Below are positions 34,131 to 47,011 of a stretch of 64,000 nt of DNA, piece by piece (positions within the stretch are counted from its first letter, which is position 1; each line of letters begins with the position of its first letter). This stretch comes from Ahaetulla prasina. Its lineage: Eukaryota; Chordata; Lepidosauria; Squamata; Colubridae. The position numbers and the translations under genes were made by a program. The notes beneath the pieces are model-generated. The model searched no databases. It worked only from the letters and a program-made list of their open reading frames with translations, and had not been told where the DNA came from. Where the stretch lies: assembly GCF_028640845.1 (NCBI RefSeq), contig NC_080540.1:133328420-133392419 (forward strand), read 5' to 3'.

Positions 34131-34534
34131 ATCTGGTCCCAACTCATCAAGTTGTGGCCACCAGTATTATTTTAATCTTCATGGCAGGTACATTGATGGC
34201 AGGTGATGCTGAGATTCTTCTTCAGAACAATCTGCCATATTTGTCTTCCTTGTTCTAACATTGTATTTAGAAAAATACACACACACATATATATGTGTGT
34301 ACATACAAGTATGGTTTCTGCCTTTGGATTGTTTAGCAACGTCAGCTCGACGAACAGAAAATTAGTGAGCAAAGCATTTTCTATTACCTCTATTGGTAAA
34401 AGATTATTGTATAACATTTATGAATGTGAGATTGTGCAGAAGCACACTATAAAATTATAGCAATATCCTAAAGGCAATATCCTCTTTGCCTTTTCTTTTG
34501 TTTTTGAGGGGCCTGAGGAATTTTTTTATTTTAT
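34131..34534. other. Intergenic, nothing recognised
   Basis: A short ACACACATATATATGTGTGT inverted dinucleotide tract near 34277 is the only structure seen. Confidence 0.4.
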
Positions 34535-34740
34535 TTATTTATTTATTAATCGTATTTATATTCCGCCCTATCTCCCGAAGGACTCAGGGCGGTTCACAGG
34601 CAGATAAAAAACACATAAATACAGATTAAAATAACAATTAAAAAACTTATTCTAAAAGGCCGAATGTTTAAAAACAATATAAAAAATAAAACCCATTTAA
34701 AACCAATAAATTTAAAATCTAATCCAGTCCAAAGAATCTT
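34535..34740 (-). mobile_element. 3' tail of a CR1-like LINE
   Basis: TTTATTTATTTATTAATCGT then CGCCCTATCTCCCGAAGGAC and TCAGGGCGGTTCACAGG is the reverse complement of the ..GCCGCCCTGAGTCC.. tail common to squamate CR1-type LINEs and SINEs that borrow it. Confidence 0.6.
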
Positions 34741-34997
34741 TGCTGTTTTGGACATTTCTTGCAAGAAGGATTCATATCATTCTATACTTTAGGCTTTCTG
34801 ACAAACTCTTCTGTTTCTGGTAATAGCCTTCTGTCCTTTAATTATATGTTTAATTTAATTTAATTATATGTTCCTCCTTTACATGGCACTTTTTCTCTTC
34901 AGTGGTTTAGAAGGCACTGTGTGTGTGTGTTTCTTTATGTGATTAAGTTGCCTGGCCCTAATGACTTTGAGCAACTAATAGTTTATAAAGCAAGAAC

Positions 34998-35019
34998 AAT
35001 AACAACAACAACAACAACA
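34998..35019. repeat. (CAA)n microsatellite
   Basis: About seven CAA units. Confidence 0.85.
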
Positions 35020-35089
35020 GATTCCTACAGTAAATTACCCAAAGACAGACCTACTCTAGAGATTGGACAATCATTTGTCTGATATAATA

Positions 35090-35165
35090 TAGGGTTTCTT
35101 GCTTGAGGAGGAGGTTGGTCTAGAATACTTCCAAGGTCCCTTCCAACTCTGTTATTCTGTTATTC
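35090..35165 (+). mobile_element. Classic CR1 3' terminus
   Basis: AGGAGGTTGGTCTAGAATAC then TTCCAAGGTCCCTTCCAACT and the terminal octamer-like repeat (TATTCTGT)2 match the canonical amniote CR1 3' end. Confidence 0.75.
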
Positions 35166-36649
35166 TCTATAAACAAAGATCTATCAACCTATCCCAAGTC
35201 CTGGCAGAACAACCATGACTGCATAGCTTCCTGAATGTTATCAGGTTGAGAGCCGTGATCCACACATCTTTTTGTTCTCAATTTTTCCTTTTAGTTAAAA
35301 TTGGTTGCAATTGTACTTTTGGGACCTCATTTAGCTGGACACTTTTCTCCATCAGAATTTCAAATTGTTGGATCTGGAATACTGTGGTTTGGTTTCATCA
35401 AAATCTATTTTGAAATGCAATATACAACTCTGAGTCCCCCATTTTCCTCTTTCCTTAACCTAATGAATTCAATGGGATGATGGGTTCCAAACACTGTTAC
35501 TTCTTCAACCAAGATCCTGGATTAAATCCAAGATAGCAGATCTCCCTTGTTCTGTATTCCAACTTCTGACATAAAATTGTCAGCAAGAGAAGTCAGAAAG
35601 GAGTTTGGAAAAGTTAAATTCCCAATAGATATCAAAGTAATTGAAAACTCCCATTTTCAGATTGTGTGTGTCACTGAAATTTTAGTCATCTAATGGAGAA
35701 AGCACTTATCCATGCCTTCTGTCTATAAAGGCAATTTAAAATAAACTCCCCCAGCAATATCACATTTGTTTCATTGTCCTCTTATTCTTACTAAAATTCT
35801 CTTAACAACATTTCTATGTTTTCTTCATGTATAACATAACATTTCCTCCCTTTCTGTAGATTCTATTTCTTTTAAATAACTTTTGATCTTCCAGGTTTAT
35901 GTTCCATTCGTGTATTGCCACTCCAAATTTCAGTGACGCCTTTGCTATATAATATTTGCTCTCCTGCGTTAGGATTTCAGGCTGTTTGCTTCCCACACTG
36001 GTGTAGATATATCTGGTGTAGATATATCTGGGACCTCTTACTAGCTTCACTGTTGTAATGTTATGCTGATCTCAAATTCACTCTCAATCTACAGGCTCTA
36101 TCCTTTGTCTCTTGCACTTTTGGCTTCAGTCCTTGCCAGCATATTTTATTTTGGACATTCCCCCTTTTAGTGTAGTTTAATAGTCTTTTGATAAGCCCTG
36201 CAGAACACTTCCAAGTCTATGTGAGTTTGTTTTCTTGGTAGGACTTCTTCATGTTGATAATGCAGTACCATGGTTGAGAAATCAAAATCTTGTCACCATA
36301 TACAGAACTAGTTCATTCCCAGGAGCCTGTTTTCTGTTCTTATGCTATAATGCTCAGCTGGAAGAAGGATCAATTAAAACACTACTTATGTTCCCAATTT
36401 CTTTAGATCCTACAGGGTGGGGGCTTATTGTTGCAGTGATCCATTCAAGTTCTCTTCTGGCATTCAATCCCATATGAATCAGTAGAAACAGATATTGTAG
36501 TTATTGGTGGATTTGGAGAATCTGTTCATTGCATCCTGTATATGGGCAGTTGAAAGGCAATAAATTGCTCATAATATCTTATTAGGTCTGCATGCTATGG
36601 CCTCTGTTCCTGTTAGTAGGGGATTACCCATCACCACAATGCAATACAC
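35166..36649. other. Intergenic, no gene seen
   Basis: AT-rich sequence with no exon or transposon terminus that I recognise. Confidence 0.4.
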
Positions 36650-36999
36650 CAGGGATGAAATCCAGCAGGTTCTGAAAGGTTCTGGAGAACCGGTAGCGGA
36701 ATTTTTAAGTAGTTCGGAGATCCGGTAGCAGAAATTTTGAGTAGTTGAGAGAACTGGCAAATACCACCTCTGGCTGGCCCCAGAGTGGGGTGGGAATGGA
36801 GATTTTGCAATATGCTTACCCCAGGAGTGGGGAGGGAATTTGGATTTTGCAGTGTCCTTCCCCTGGAGTGGGGTGGGAATGGAAATTTTGCAGTATCCTT
36901 CCCCTGCCACACCCACCAAGCCATGCCCACCAAGCCACACCATGCCCACCAAGCCACGCCCACAGAACCAGTAGTCTAAAAAATTGGATTTCACCACTG
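36650..36999. mobile_element. hAT-type MITE with perfect 8-bp target duplication
   Basis: The ends CAGGGATGAAATCCAGCAGG and ..AATTGGATTTCACCACTG are inverted repeats. The 8-bp direct repeat CAATACAC flanks it at 36642-36649 and 37000-37007. The interior includes three copies of a roughly 41-bp unit (GGAGTGGGGNGGGAAT.. TTTTGCAGTATCCTTCCC). Confidence 0.9.
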
Positions 37000-37007
37000 C
37001 AATACAC

Positions 37008-40000
37008 CCTTAATGAGTTGCTATAGTATTCACATTAGTGCTATGCAGAAATGCATTTTCAATGGGGGAATGGATGATTTGGAGTATGCAAATAATATAC
37101 ATGCACACACAGCATATTTATCAATAACTTCATGCAGCAGTGTGACGTAAAATGCCAAAAGTTTAACCCCCATGTCCATGTGGCTCTAAATCACCCTTCC
37201 CCCTGTGAATGCAGATCTCTGCACAGCCTTCAAATATATACCTTGCTGGGCTAAATGCAGGTAAAAGGAGACCAACACCCTGGAGGGACACTTAACCACA
37301 TTGGTTAATTTTCCCTTGCCCTTTTTTTAGACAATGATTTGCCACTCATGTGACAGAATAATGGAAGGTTTACTTAATTTCAGGCACCCACCTGCTACTC
37401 TATTTTTCTGGCTGTGGTCCTCTGAATGACACTATATTCCCCAAAATTTAGAACTCACAGTACATTTCAAAAGTAAACAAACCATATCACACTGTTTATT
37501 TCTTCTTTCAAGTGTTCTATCCCCCATCCTTTCCATATCCCTCAAGTCCACAGTTCTATTCTCTATTTATTCCCCTGATACCTATACTTCTGAGTGTGGT
37601 TTAATCCAATGAAAGCAAATAATATAACCTCTTTACTTTGAATATAGAACCCAATTTGCTTTTTTCCCCAATCTAAACTAAAAACATCAGCAATGTAAAG
37701 TTTATTCGTTGAAAGACATATATCAAAATATAACGTAACGACGACTGACTATATAACAAGGAAAATTGCTGGACTTCAATCTAGTCAATTTCTATTATCT
37801 CCAATATCATCATCATCATCATCAAATACCAAAAAAAGAAAATACTATAAAATGCTCTCTTAATCTAAATCAGACAAGCAATTGTACTGATGTTTAGTTT
37901 TAAATTTGCTTACGAAGCTCTGGGAAGCTAAAGCACAAAATAGCCAAAAAGTTTGAAACTTGACTGACATTCTTTGAAAGTTTGATTTAGATCCAGGTGA
38001 CCTTGGCCCAGTTCCCTATTCAGCTATGAAGCTGACCTTCGATCATTCATTATGTCTGAACCTAATCTAATCTCTAAAGATAACTGTCAAGATAATCAGG
38101 AGACTGTATGTTCTTTTTAACTCCGTGGAGTAAAAATCAGGCAGACTGCATGGCAGCTGAGTTAATGAACTCTTTCTCTACAGACTATTTTCCTATTAAA
38201 AGCCTCCTTGGCTGCTCTAAGCTTCTGCCTAAGACAGAAAAAGTGAGATCCCATTATTGTTTTTCCAAAGGGGCAAAAAGCAACATCTAAAATATTTTGC
38301 CAAAAAAACCTTAAAAAGAGGCACCCATTCCCTTTTTCCGCCATGTGACCTCCTGCAGATTGCAACTGTTCTGAGTGAGAAATAAACTCAGGGAAAATAT
38401 TGACCTAAAAGAATTTGTGCGTGTGTGCGTGTGTGTTTGTTTATGTAGCATACAGCACACAATGTCAGGGAAATCTACATTTGCTAGACACAATGCAGTC
38501 CTGACAGTCTAAATTGCAAGTTCATTCACTTTGGTGCTTGCATCCCTATTCCTGGTGCATTGCTGAGTGTGAACTAGTTTTACACCAGTTAACTACCCAT
38601 ACTCAGGTTACCTGTTCTCCTGTAATGATTCTTGCATTTAATCAGTCCAGCACCAGCATTTTTGCACATACCAACGCAGTTAGGTTATTTTTCCCCACTA
38701 AAGTGGTACCTAATTATCTACTCGCAATATTGTATGCTTGCAAACTGCTGAGTGGGCAGAAGTTAGAGATCAAGCAACAGTTGCTCACTCAGTCTCAGGG
38801 AGCCAGGCTCAAACTGATGGAGTGTAAACCATTTCTGGTCAGCAGTTCCAGTGTCATTAAGCTTCTGTGCCACTGCCAAAAGAGTATTAATGTGGTTTTG
38901 ATCCCAAATCTAAAAGTGGAAAAGCGGAGAATAAAACAAATTACTGTTGGAATATGTTGATGCATAACTGCTATTTTTCAGCCAAGAGTCTCATTGGAAA
39001 TGAAATTATCCTCATGTCCTCCGCATAGAACAGACCTATGGACAAGCCTCTGCACTGACAGGGTTTTATCAGTATGGCAAGCAAGAGCTTAATCAAACTT
39101 AAGGTGGAAGACATAAACACCTTCTACATCAGATTCTTTAGTGCTGCAACTGTGCTGCTTTTTTTTTTTTTAGCTCAAAACAGAATTAAATGCAGGTTAT
39201 CTATATAAGAATTACTATATCTAGGATGCAAAGATCCAAATTTCCTTTGGATCAGTGTTTTTCAAACTTGGCAACCTTGTGTGGGCTGTTTGGGAAATTC
39301 TGGGAGTTGCAGTCCACTGTGAACTTCACAGTATACTACAAATGAGTCCACTGAGCTAGATGACAAACAAGAGAAACTCTTGCTGTTATCTAGTGATTGT
39401 CTGGATTATTACTTAGTATAGCATTTTATCATCCGGCGCTGTCCTTCCCAGTAGCTGAGATCCTCCGCCAATGTGTATCTACTCATATTATTTCCCATTC
39501 GGCAACGTTTTTCCAGCGAAATGAACTTTTTATTTGCAAATTCATTGGGTATTATTGTTTCCAGATTAATAAGTATGGGAGAATAAAAATCAATTGCTTG
39601 AATACCCTCTTTCAATTGTCCCAGTGTCGTTATTTTGTTTCCTAAAGGGAAATAGTGATAACTCAGAAAGAAAGACGTATCTTCTGTATGACTCACGTCT
39701 TGCTTCTGGTAGCTGAACGAGATACCTGGGGATCAATAAAAATGTGTAGCAGCTTTAACACATAAATCTAGGTACCCAATTTCATTGATAAAGGATTCCT
39801 CTTCCCAGAAGTCTTCAATTCTACATGTCCCTTTTTAAAATATAAATATTGTAGATTTTATCCACTAGGCCTTGACTTATACTATGAAAAATTCTGTTTG
39901 GAGATGTCATGGATTGTATCAACAACTTACCTATTTTCCAACAGATCTAGAGGCATCAAGCGCATTTCTAAGAAATTCTTTGATTAAGCATTTTATTTAT

Positions 40001-40074
40001 TTACTACCAAATCAGGTTTTAAGCAATAAGCATAGGGCCAAGGCATGGTTTAGAAAGAAGCATTCCATGTACGT
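37008..40074. other. Intergenic, mostly unassigned
   Basis: It contains a short (CAT)n run at 37806-37823, a GTGTGC-rich tract near 38417-38440, and at 39255-39335 a decayed piece like the palindromic MITE (AAACTTGGCAACCTTG .. TGGGAGTTGCAGTCCAC). No convincing exon is visible. Confidence 0.4.
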
Positions 40075-40765
40075 AGCTTCTTCTCCAGAAACACTACACT
40101 ACTAACCAGAGCTTATAAAACATTTGCTAGACCAATTCTTGAATACAGCTCGCCTATCTGGAACCCATACCACATTTCAGACATCAATACAATTGAACGT
40201 GTCCAGAAATATTTTACAAGAAGAGTTCTCCACTCCTCTGAATACAACAAAATACCTTATGCCACCAGACTTGAAATCTTGGGTTTAGAAAGCTTAGAAC
40301 TCCGCCGCCTTCGACAGGACCTGTGTTTAACTCACAGAATCATCTATTGCAATGTCCTTCCTGTTGAAGACTACTTCAGCTTCAATCACAACAATACAAG
40401 AGCAAACAATAGATTTAAACTTAACCGCTTCAATCTTGATTGCAGAAAATATGACTTCTGTAACAGAGTTGTTAATGCTTGGAACACACTACCTGACTCT
40501 GTGGTCTCTTCTCAAAATCCCCAAAGCTTTAACCAAAAACTGTCTACTATTGACCTCACCCCATTCCTAAGAGGTCTGTAAGGGGCGTGCATAAGAGCAC
40601 AAACGTGCCTACCGTTCCTGTCCTATTGTTTCCTTTCATTATATCCAATTAATGTGGTTATTACATACTTATGCTTATATATATGCTTAATATTATATAG
40701 TTACTTTCATGCTTATGCTTATATAGACTGTTGTGACAAAATAAATAAATAAATACATAAAAATA
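40075..40765 (+). mobile_element. CR1-group LINE, 5'-truncated (family of 14078)
   Basis: The copy starts in the RT thumb region (TCTCCAGAAACACTACACTA) and reads GLESLELRRLRQDLCLTHRI then YCNVLPVEDYFSFN. It ends with ..TGCCTACCGTTCCTGTCCTA and a tail of (AAATA)n after TTGTGACA. It is highly similar to the - strand copy at 14078-15555. Confidence 0.85.
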
Positions 40766-43700
40766 AAGCATGCAATGACTGAGAACAGTTGCTTTGGCTT
40801 GGATGTCGCTGTGCTTTACTTGTAGTCCCTGGGCTTGATGACTCAGTTCTCTGACCAAAAACTGCATTGCATGATGCAGGAGGCCCTAAAGAAGCATGGC
40901 CACAGCTGGGAGTTCCGCAGCAAGTTATTAATATAACAAAGACACAAACACAACCTCTCACAGGGGCCCCCTGGCATTTGGTACCGAGAGGCCTGTTTCC
41001 CCCTTCTGTTTTGTAGCCCTTATAAATTGTTTTGGCAGCAACCTGACAAGCCATCATAAAATCTCAGCCTTTAATTAACTCTCGTCGATACAAACTATAC
41101 AAAATAGCTTTGTATCACTCAGAAATGTGTATATCTGAATACCAAAAGATGATCCTTTCTCCCTGTGCACCTAAAAGTAGATTTATGTTAATCAGGGTAC
41201 ATTTTTTTCAAAATAAACATTTTCAAAGGTCAACAGGTAAAAACAAGACATCTGTTATCAAGGGGCACCTCGTAGGTTCAGAAATGTATTTTAACTATTT
41301 TGAGTATGGTGGGTTAAGTCTGTTGGAAATCTAAGTTGCCTATTTCTCTTTGTTGCCAATCTTAAAATAGCACCTAAAATCAAGCAGCTGAAATTCAGCA
41401 GTTTCATAATTGTGACATGAGGAACTTGTAGAAATGGGAGTGGGGATGTGTGCAGAGGGAGTCAAAAAAAAGTGAAGATGGTGGCCACAACCACACAGTT
41501 AAATGGCTACTGTTTTTGATTGTTTTGATAATCCCTGTGAAAAGATCTGCTCTTAAAAGATCTCATCCCTACTCCTAAAAGATCTCAGGAATCCGCTGAA
41601 GCCCCAGGTTGCAAGATACCCACTCCATCCTAATGAGATATCCTGGACATACCGGTATTGCAAGGTCTTCATTTCCTAAAAAAACTTGTCTTCACTCCCA
41701 AAACAAGGTCTTCACTCCCAAAACACTTGTAAGATGATCCTGATTTCCCTGTAGGAATACAAATTCCACAAATGAATGTAAGAACCAAGATAGCATGGTT
41801 CCTTGGTAATAATCAATGCACCTTCACTCAATTCAGTTATATATATAATATCACTGGGGGGCAGGGAATCACTTTGCACTTTAGTCAATGGACTAATACA
41901 GAATTGAGGATGGGAGAAATCTTTTATTGTCAAAGAATATGTTACACTGCTAGACAATAAACCACCCGCAGAATTCCCTTCTTTTTATAACAATAATGTA
42001 GAACCAGACAACTCTTAGTGGTACTGTATAATTTCAGTTTCAGCTTCCTTACCTTTGTCTTTCTGGAAAATCACCATTTGTATTTCATTGTCTACTAAAA
42101 AGAAACTAGCAAGGAAGATATTGTCAATTAGACAGTGGTCTATCAACATGAGGACATTGTATTTAAATATTAGAAGAGAGGTAAATTAAACATTGTTAAG
42201 TATGGGGTGTGGGTGCAGTGACATGAATTTTTGCAACCTGCAATGGGTCTCTCACACCTTTAACTGAATGAGGACTGAAAAGAGACTTTATAGGCTGGTT
42301 TTGCAAATGTTCAAGTTAATCCTACTTAGCTGAAGAATAGTGATGTAGCTGAGGCCAACAGACCTAGTCGTCTGGTCAGGAACTCCAAAAATGAAGGCAA
42401 CATGTTGTCAAAACTAAGTTATCCATAGCAGAGGCAAGAAGCAGATTTGATCTCCACAAGAGATAGGAGGCATATTAAGTCTTGTGGTTGGCATGGAATT
42501 CCTAAAACAATATTTTGAGTGAGGAACTAGGTATTCCTTGTGTTTTGGTTCCTTTAATTAATCTCTAACTTTTGTGGTTACAGAGGTAAGCCAGCCAGTA
42601 CATATCTAAGTTCGGAAAATAAATTCTCCACTTTTTTCAGTCCTATTATTTTAAGACTATTTTAAGAGGGCTGACTCATATTTCATACTGGAGAGTTTAG
42701 CAAATGGAATCCGCTCAACAGTTCTAGCTTGTCATCTATCAGGTTGATAAGTAAAATGTAAGTATACAACTTAAGAAAAAGAAAAGATTGCATAACCAAG
42801 GAAGTCTGATAGAAGATACAAGAATGGAAAATATCAAGGTTACAGTAAGCATATTAAGAATTAGCTAGGTTTAAGATTTCTATTTACAGATAGAAAAAAA
42901 CAAGATATGTGTGAGAGAAGATCAGGAAAAAAATCAGTATTATATTTGGGATTTGGCTTTGCACAGTTACAGAATTCAGGATCAGAAAGAATCTTGAATT
43001 TTCTTTGTTATATTACTCCCCATGGCATGGACTTCACTAGGCCAATCCAGAGCTCTAAGAATGTTAATTAATTACAGAATCAATTACCATTCTCAAGATT
43101 CCTAATCCTGAGCCTGGCAAGTAGTTTCCTTCTCTCAACATATCTGCTGGGCACAAGACTCGCCATCATGCCAAGTTCAGAAGCAAGGAGATTTTACCTG
43201 TGCCAGGCTTGCCGGAGGCTGTGCTTAAGGCAAAATGTGCAGAGCTTCCAAGCTAAGTGGAATTGCATTGTTGCATTGCCAATTGCTCTGCTCAAGAGCC
43301 CAATTAGTTAATTTTAGTTGTTTGTTCATCATATTTATATACTGCCCATCTCACAATCAGCATTCTAGACTATATACAATAAAAAGGCATAAAATGGACA
43401 TTAAAAATCCATAATTGTTTTTTAAAAATGTATTATTAAGAAGACTGGAAAGAGCATATTTGAATTTACAGGCAATGTAGCTATTTCACCAGTTCGCCAT
43501 GTCCATGAATGCTTGAAGCAACATCATTAAAGAAGCCTGGTGTTCTTGGCTCCTTTCCCACCAAATTCCAGGCTGCTTCTTGAAACGTCTGAATTCTTGC
43601 TATCAACTCTGACAATTGTGGACAGCTTTTTGTCTTTCACCTGCTTGCTATATTTTCAGCATACCTTGTATTACTAGGCTGAATTTGATTCTAATTCTAA

Positions 43701-45264
43701 ACCTTTTTACAACATGGAACAGAAGGTATCATCTGCAACATGTGTGTGAGAGGAGCTTGGGACTAAGAACATATTTCTGGAGTTTAATCATGGATGTGGG
43801 ATTGCCATTTCTTAAGAATGGTTTGGCTGGAATGATAGAAAACAGATTTCTTTGTAATGTGTGAGCTGAGACAGATATAGAAATTGTCCCATGAAAACTG
43901 ATCTGACATTTGAAGTTCCTGGCCTTGCTAATTGTCAGGAGATGCTGGACTAGCTAGTCTTAATCTCTTTATAGCATTAGTTTACAGTGGCTTAATTTAA
44001 ATGCACAATTTATATATTTACCTAGATTCCACCTGTAGCCATTCAAAGCGTAGTATGCAACTCAACAAGATCCAATTGTTGATGCATCTTTCTAGAGGCA
44101 TTCAAACATACATAACTGAGAACTTCAAAGAATGTTTGCCTAATCACACCCACTTATGCATCATATTAAACATAAATTGTTGCTAGAAATGTATAATAGA
44201 TATAATTTTAATGCAGCTTCAAATCCCACATGTGGATTCTTTATGACCAAATATGACCTAAACGTAAACCTTAAACCTTAAAACAACACTATGATAAACG
44301 TATTTTTTCTCTCCAAATTATGAATAATTTCCTGGTTTTCTTTGGAGAATGTTGGTTGTACCAAGAACAGGATGGAAGTACCCCACTGGTTAACTGTAGA
44401 TGCTTTCATAACATCTAATCCTGATGGCAAAATTACTTTTGTGCCACCAATATAGCATGTATATATAGCATCTAAAACTTTGTGATTTTGATTACGTTTC
44501 TATAATGCAAATTAATATGTTTGAGTGTTTGGTGCTAACCTTTATAAGCTTCTAAGCTGCAATAGGTATTTGCAAGTGACAAAGAGGTGCAAATTCTTCC
44601 TAATCTGAACCCCAATCATGTATTTTCAGAAACAGTTTAGGACTGTTTCATTGGCTTATTTATTTCCTCTTTTGGTCCTACTCTCATCTCCTTTGATCTT
44701 TAACAGGGTAACAGGGTTTGTGGCTATAATTTATTAGTCTGTTAAATCCCTACCCTGGCAGGCAGTCCATACTGCGACCTGAATTCTTGTGCCATGTGAT
44801 AAACACAGCAGAATGGTGAATGGATGGTAGACAGCTATGGATCATACTTCATCATTTGAAGATGCCAACTGCTTTATCACTCTTCCCGATAACTGTTGCC
44901 CTGATACATTTTTACTACAAGTGTCTGGCGATGCTCTGGGCTACTTTTAATTCTAATGATAGCAACCAGTATAATCCCCAGAATCACAATTGTTCTCTTG
45001 TACAGATATGTTAAAGTAAGTTTTAACTACAGAATTTCATAATCCGCTCCATGAATAGCATCTATATAAAATGAATACTGATGGATTTATACCGGGCTCA
45101 TGCAAATCCGTATCGTGTTGTGCTTTCTGTGGTCTCCAACCATGTCCTGTAATATTTAATTTTGAATTCCATTGGACACATACATGTCACCCCTAAAATG
45201 GAGAGAGAACTATAATTTCATGTGATATTTGAGTGGTGGGTCAGAAGGTTTGCTTGTTTATCTG
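40766..45264. other. Intergenic, no gene seen
   Basis: It is mainly AT-rich unique sequence. A short CR1/SINE-like tail in reverse orientation lies near 43325-43400 (ATATTTATATACTGCCCATC). No coding exon, promoter or RNA gene could be supported. Confidence 0.4.
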
Positions 45265-45460
45265 TATTCAACCCTTATTACTCTATAAGCATCTCAAGGC
45301 AGCAAATTTACCTAATATTCCTTCCTCCTCCTATTTTCCCACAACAACAACAACCCTTGCAAGGTGGGTTGGGCTAAGAGAGAGTGGCTGGCCCAAAGTC
45401 ACTCAACCAGCTCTCATACTTAAGGCAGGAGTAGAGTAGATCGCCTGGTTTCTGGCAAAA
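45265..45460 (-). mobile_element. tRNA-derived SINE
   Basis: Read on the - strand: a tRNA-like head near 45440-45460, then GAGTGACTTTGGGCCAGCCA, CAACCCACCTTGCAAGGGTT, GTTGTTGTTGTGGGAAAATA and AGGAGGAAGGAATATTAGGT. It is the same SINE family as at 13440 and 54175. Confidence 0.7.
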
Positions 45461-45483
45461 GGGAAAACTATATTGTGCTGTTA

Positions 45484-45866
45484 CAAGCAGTCCTTGACTT
45501 AGAACCATTTGTTTAGTGACCGTTTGAAATTACAAGGGCACTGAAAAAAGTGACATATGACTGTTTCCCACACTGACGACCATTGCAGCATCCCCAAATT
45601 CAGACGCTTGGCAACTGGTTCATATTTATGATGGTTGCCGTTTCCGGGGGAGTCATGTGATTATCTTTGGTAATCTTCGAATAAGCAAAATCAATGGAGA
45701 AGCTAGATTCAACTAACAACCATGTTATTAAATTAATAACTGCAGTGATGGGCTTAACAACTGTGGCAAGACAGGTCGTAACATGGGACAAAGCTCATTT
45801 AACAACTGTCTCGCTCAGCAACAGAAATTTTGGGCTTAGTTGTAGCCGTAAGTCAAGAACTACCTG
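45484..45866. mobile_element. MITE, CAGGTAGTCCTC family, opposite orientation
   Basis: TA/CAAGCAGTCCTTGACTTAGA at the left and AGTCAAGAACTACCTG/TA at the right. The internal order of family segments is inverted relative to the copies at 21804 and 25470. Confidence 0.75.
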
Positions 45867-45894
45867 TAATTTATTTAGGGCTGAGCTTGCAGTA

Positions 45895-46183
45895 TGTATT
45901 ATATATTTGCATGTCCGCCGTTGTTCCAGCGGCGGGAAAATTAAAGTGCTGTCAGTGGCCGGCTTGCATACTGGCACTCTATAACAGGGGTCACCAACCT
46001 TGGCAACTTTAAGACTGGCTGAGGAATTTTGGGAGTTGAAGTCCACGTGTCTTAAAGTTGTCAAAGTTGGAGACCCCTGCTCTATAAAGAGCCAGGATCG
46101 GCGGCCGAACTGTTCGTATTCTGCCTGCTGATGAATAAAGTGCTGAAAGCTACCACTCGTCTCTTCCTTGCTTCGATCTAACA
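45895..46183 (+). mobile_element. Probable solo LTR, split by a small transposon
   Basis: Without the 95-bp MITE and its 8-bp duplication this segment is about 186 bp, close to the 188-bp gypsy LTR. It begins TGTATTATATATTTGCATGT, has GCGGCGGGAAAATTAAAGTG like GGGCGGGAAAATGCACG of that LTR, a CTATAAAG box, GAATAAAG as poly(A) signal, CTCGTCTCTTCCTTGC near the end and a terminal CTAACA. It looks like a solo LTR of a related gypsy family. Exact ends and target duplication are ambiguous. Confidence 0.5.
45985..46079. mobile_element. Palindromic hAT-type MITE, 95 bp
   Basis: CAGGGGTCACCAACCTTGGC at the left and AAAGTTGGAGACCCCTG at the right are inverted. The perfect 8-bp direct repeat CTCTATAA flanks it at 45977-45984 and 46080-46087. 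Confidence 0.9.
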
Positions 46184-46637
46184 GTATGGACCAGTACTGC
46201 ACTTACAGTCCTGCGGGGAACTAGTGCCAAATAAAATCTGTATGGATTGGTGGGAGTGGTGGGAATGCACCAGCTGTGATGCTCATGCAGGAAACGTTTC
46301 TGCCCTTTGTGATTGCATAACATTATGGTAAAATGCTGGTATAAATAAAGAATTCAGTGCTTCCCCATTTTCCATGGAATATGAGGAAACTACAACACCC
46401 ATCTTCACTTACGCAACAAGCTGTAACACTGTTTTACTACGGAAGATGAATGTACAAGTTGTGTTGATAAGAAGCCCTGTCGGCTACATAAGTCATCCCA
46501 AAGCTGAACTTCCATTGGGCATCCCACATCCTGACTTCGGAAATGCATCTGGTGAGCAGGTGACAGAGAGCAAGGCCCTTCTCTTTGCGGTAATTTCTCA
46601 CAGAGGGACCACACCTAGGACAAAAGTCACCTCTCAC

Positions 46638-47011
46638 CAGAGGTGGGTTTCAGCAGGTTCTGACCAGTTCTGGAGAACCGGTAGTGGAAATTTTGAGTAG
46701 TTCGGAGAACCGATAGTAAAAATTCTGATTGGTCCAGCCCCCATCTATTCTCTGCCTCCCAAGTGCCAGCTGATTGGGAGAAATGGGGATTTTGCAATAA
46801 CCTTTCCCTGGGGTGGGGAGGGAATGGAGATTTTACAGTATCCTTCCCCTGGAGTGGGGAGGGAATGGAGATTTTACAGTATCCTTCCCCTGGAGTGGGG
46901 AGGGAATGGAGATTTTACAGTATCCTTCCCATGCCACCAAGCCACGCCCACCAAGCCATGCGTCGCCCACCTACAGAACTGGTAGTAAAAAAAATTTGAA
47001 ACCCACCACTG
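46638..47011. mobile_element. hAT-type MITE, 374 bp
   Basis: CAGAGGTGGGTTTCAGCAGG and ..TTTGAAACCCACCACTG are inverted ends. Flanks CCTCTCAC (46630-46637) and CCTCTGAC (47012-47019) match at 7 of 8 bases. The interior carries a GC-rich minisatellite. Confidence 0.88.
46790..46930. repeat. About 41-bp minisatellite inside a MITE
   Basis: Three to four tandem units of GGAGTGGGGAGGGAATGGAG plus ATTTTACAGTATCCTTCCCC. The same unit occurs in the related MITE at 36780-36905. Confidence 0.9.

Noticed and set aside
36569..36997. Proline- and histidine-rich frames with repeated segments
   Set aside because: They are translations of the minisatellite inside the hAT MITE.
38514..38960. 148-codon + strand open frame
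   Set aside because: No family resemblance, no splice context and low-complexity free of domain signatures; likely chance.
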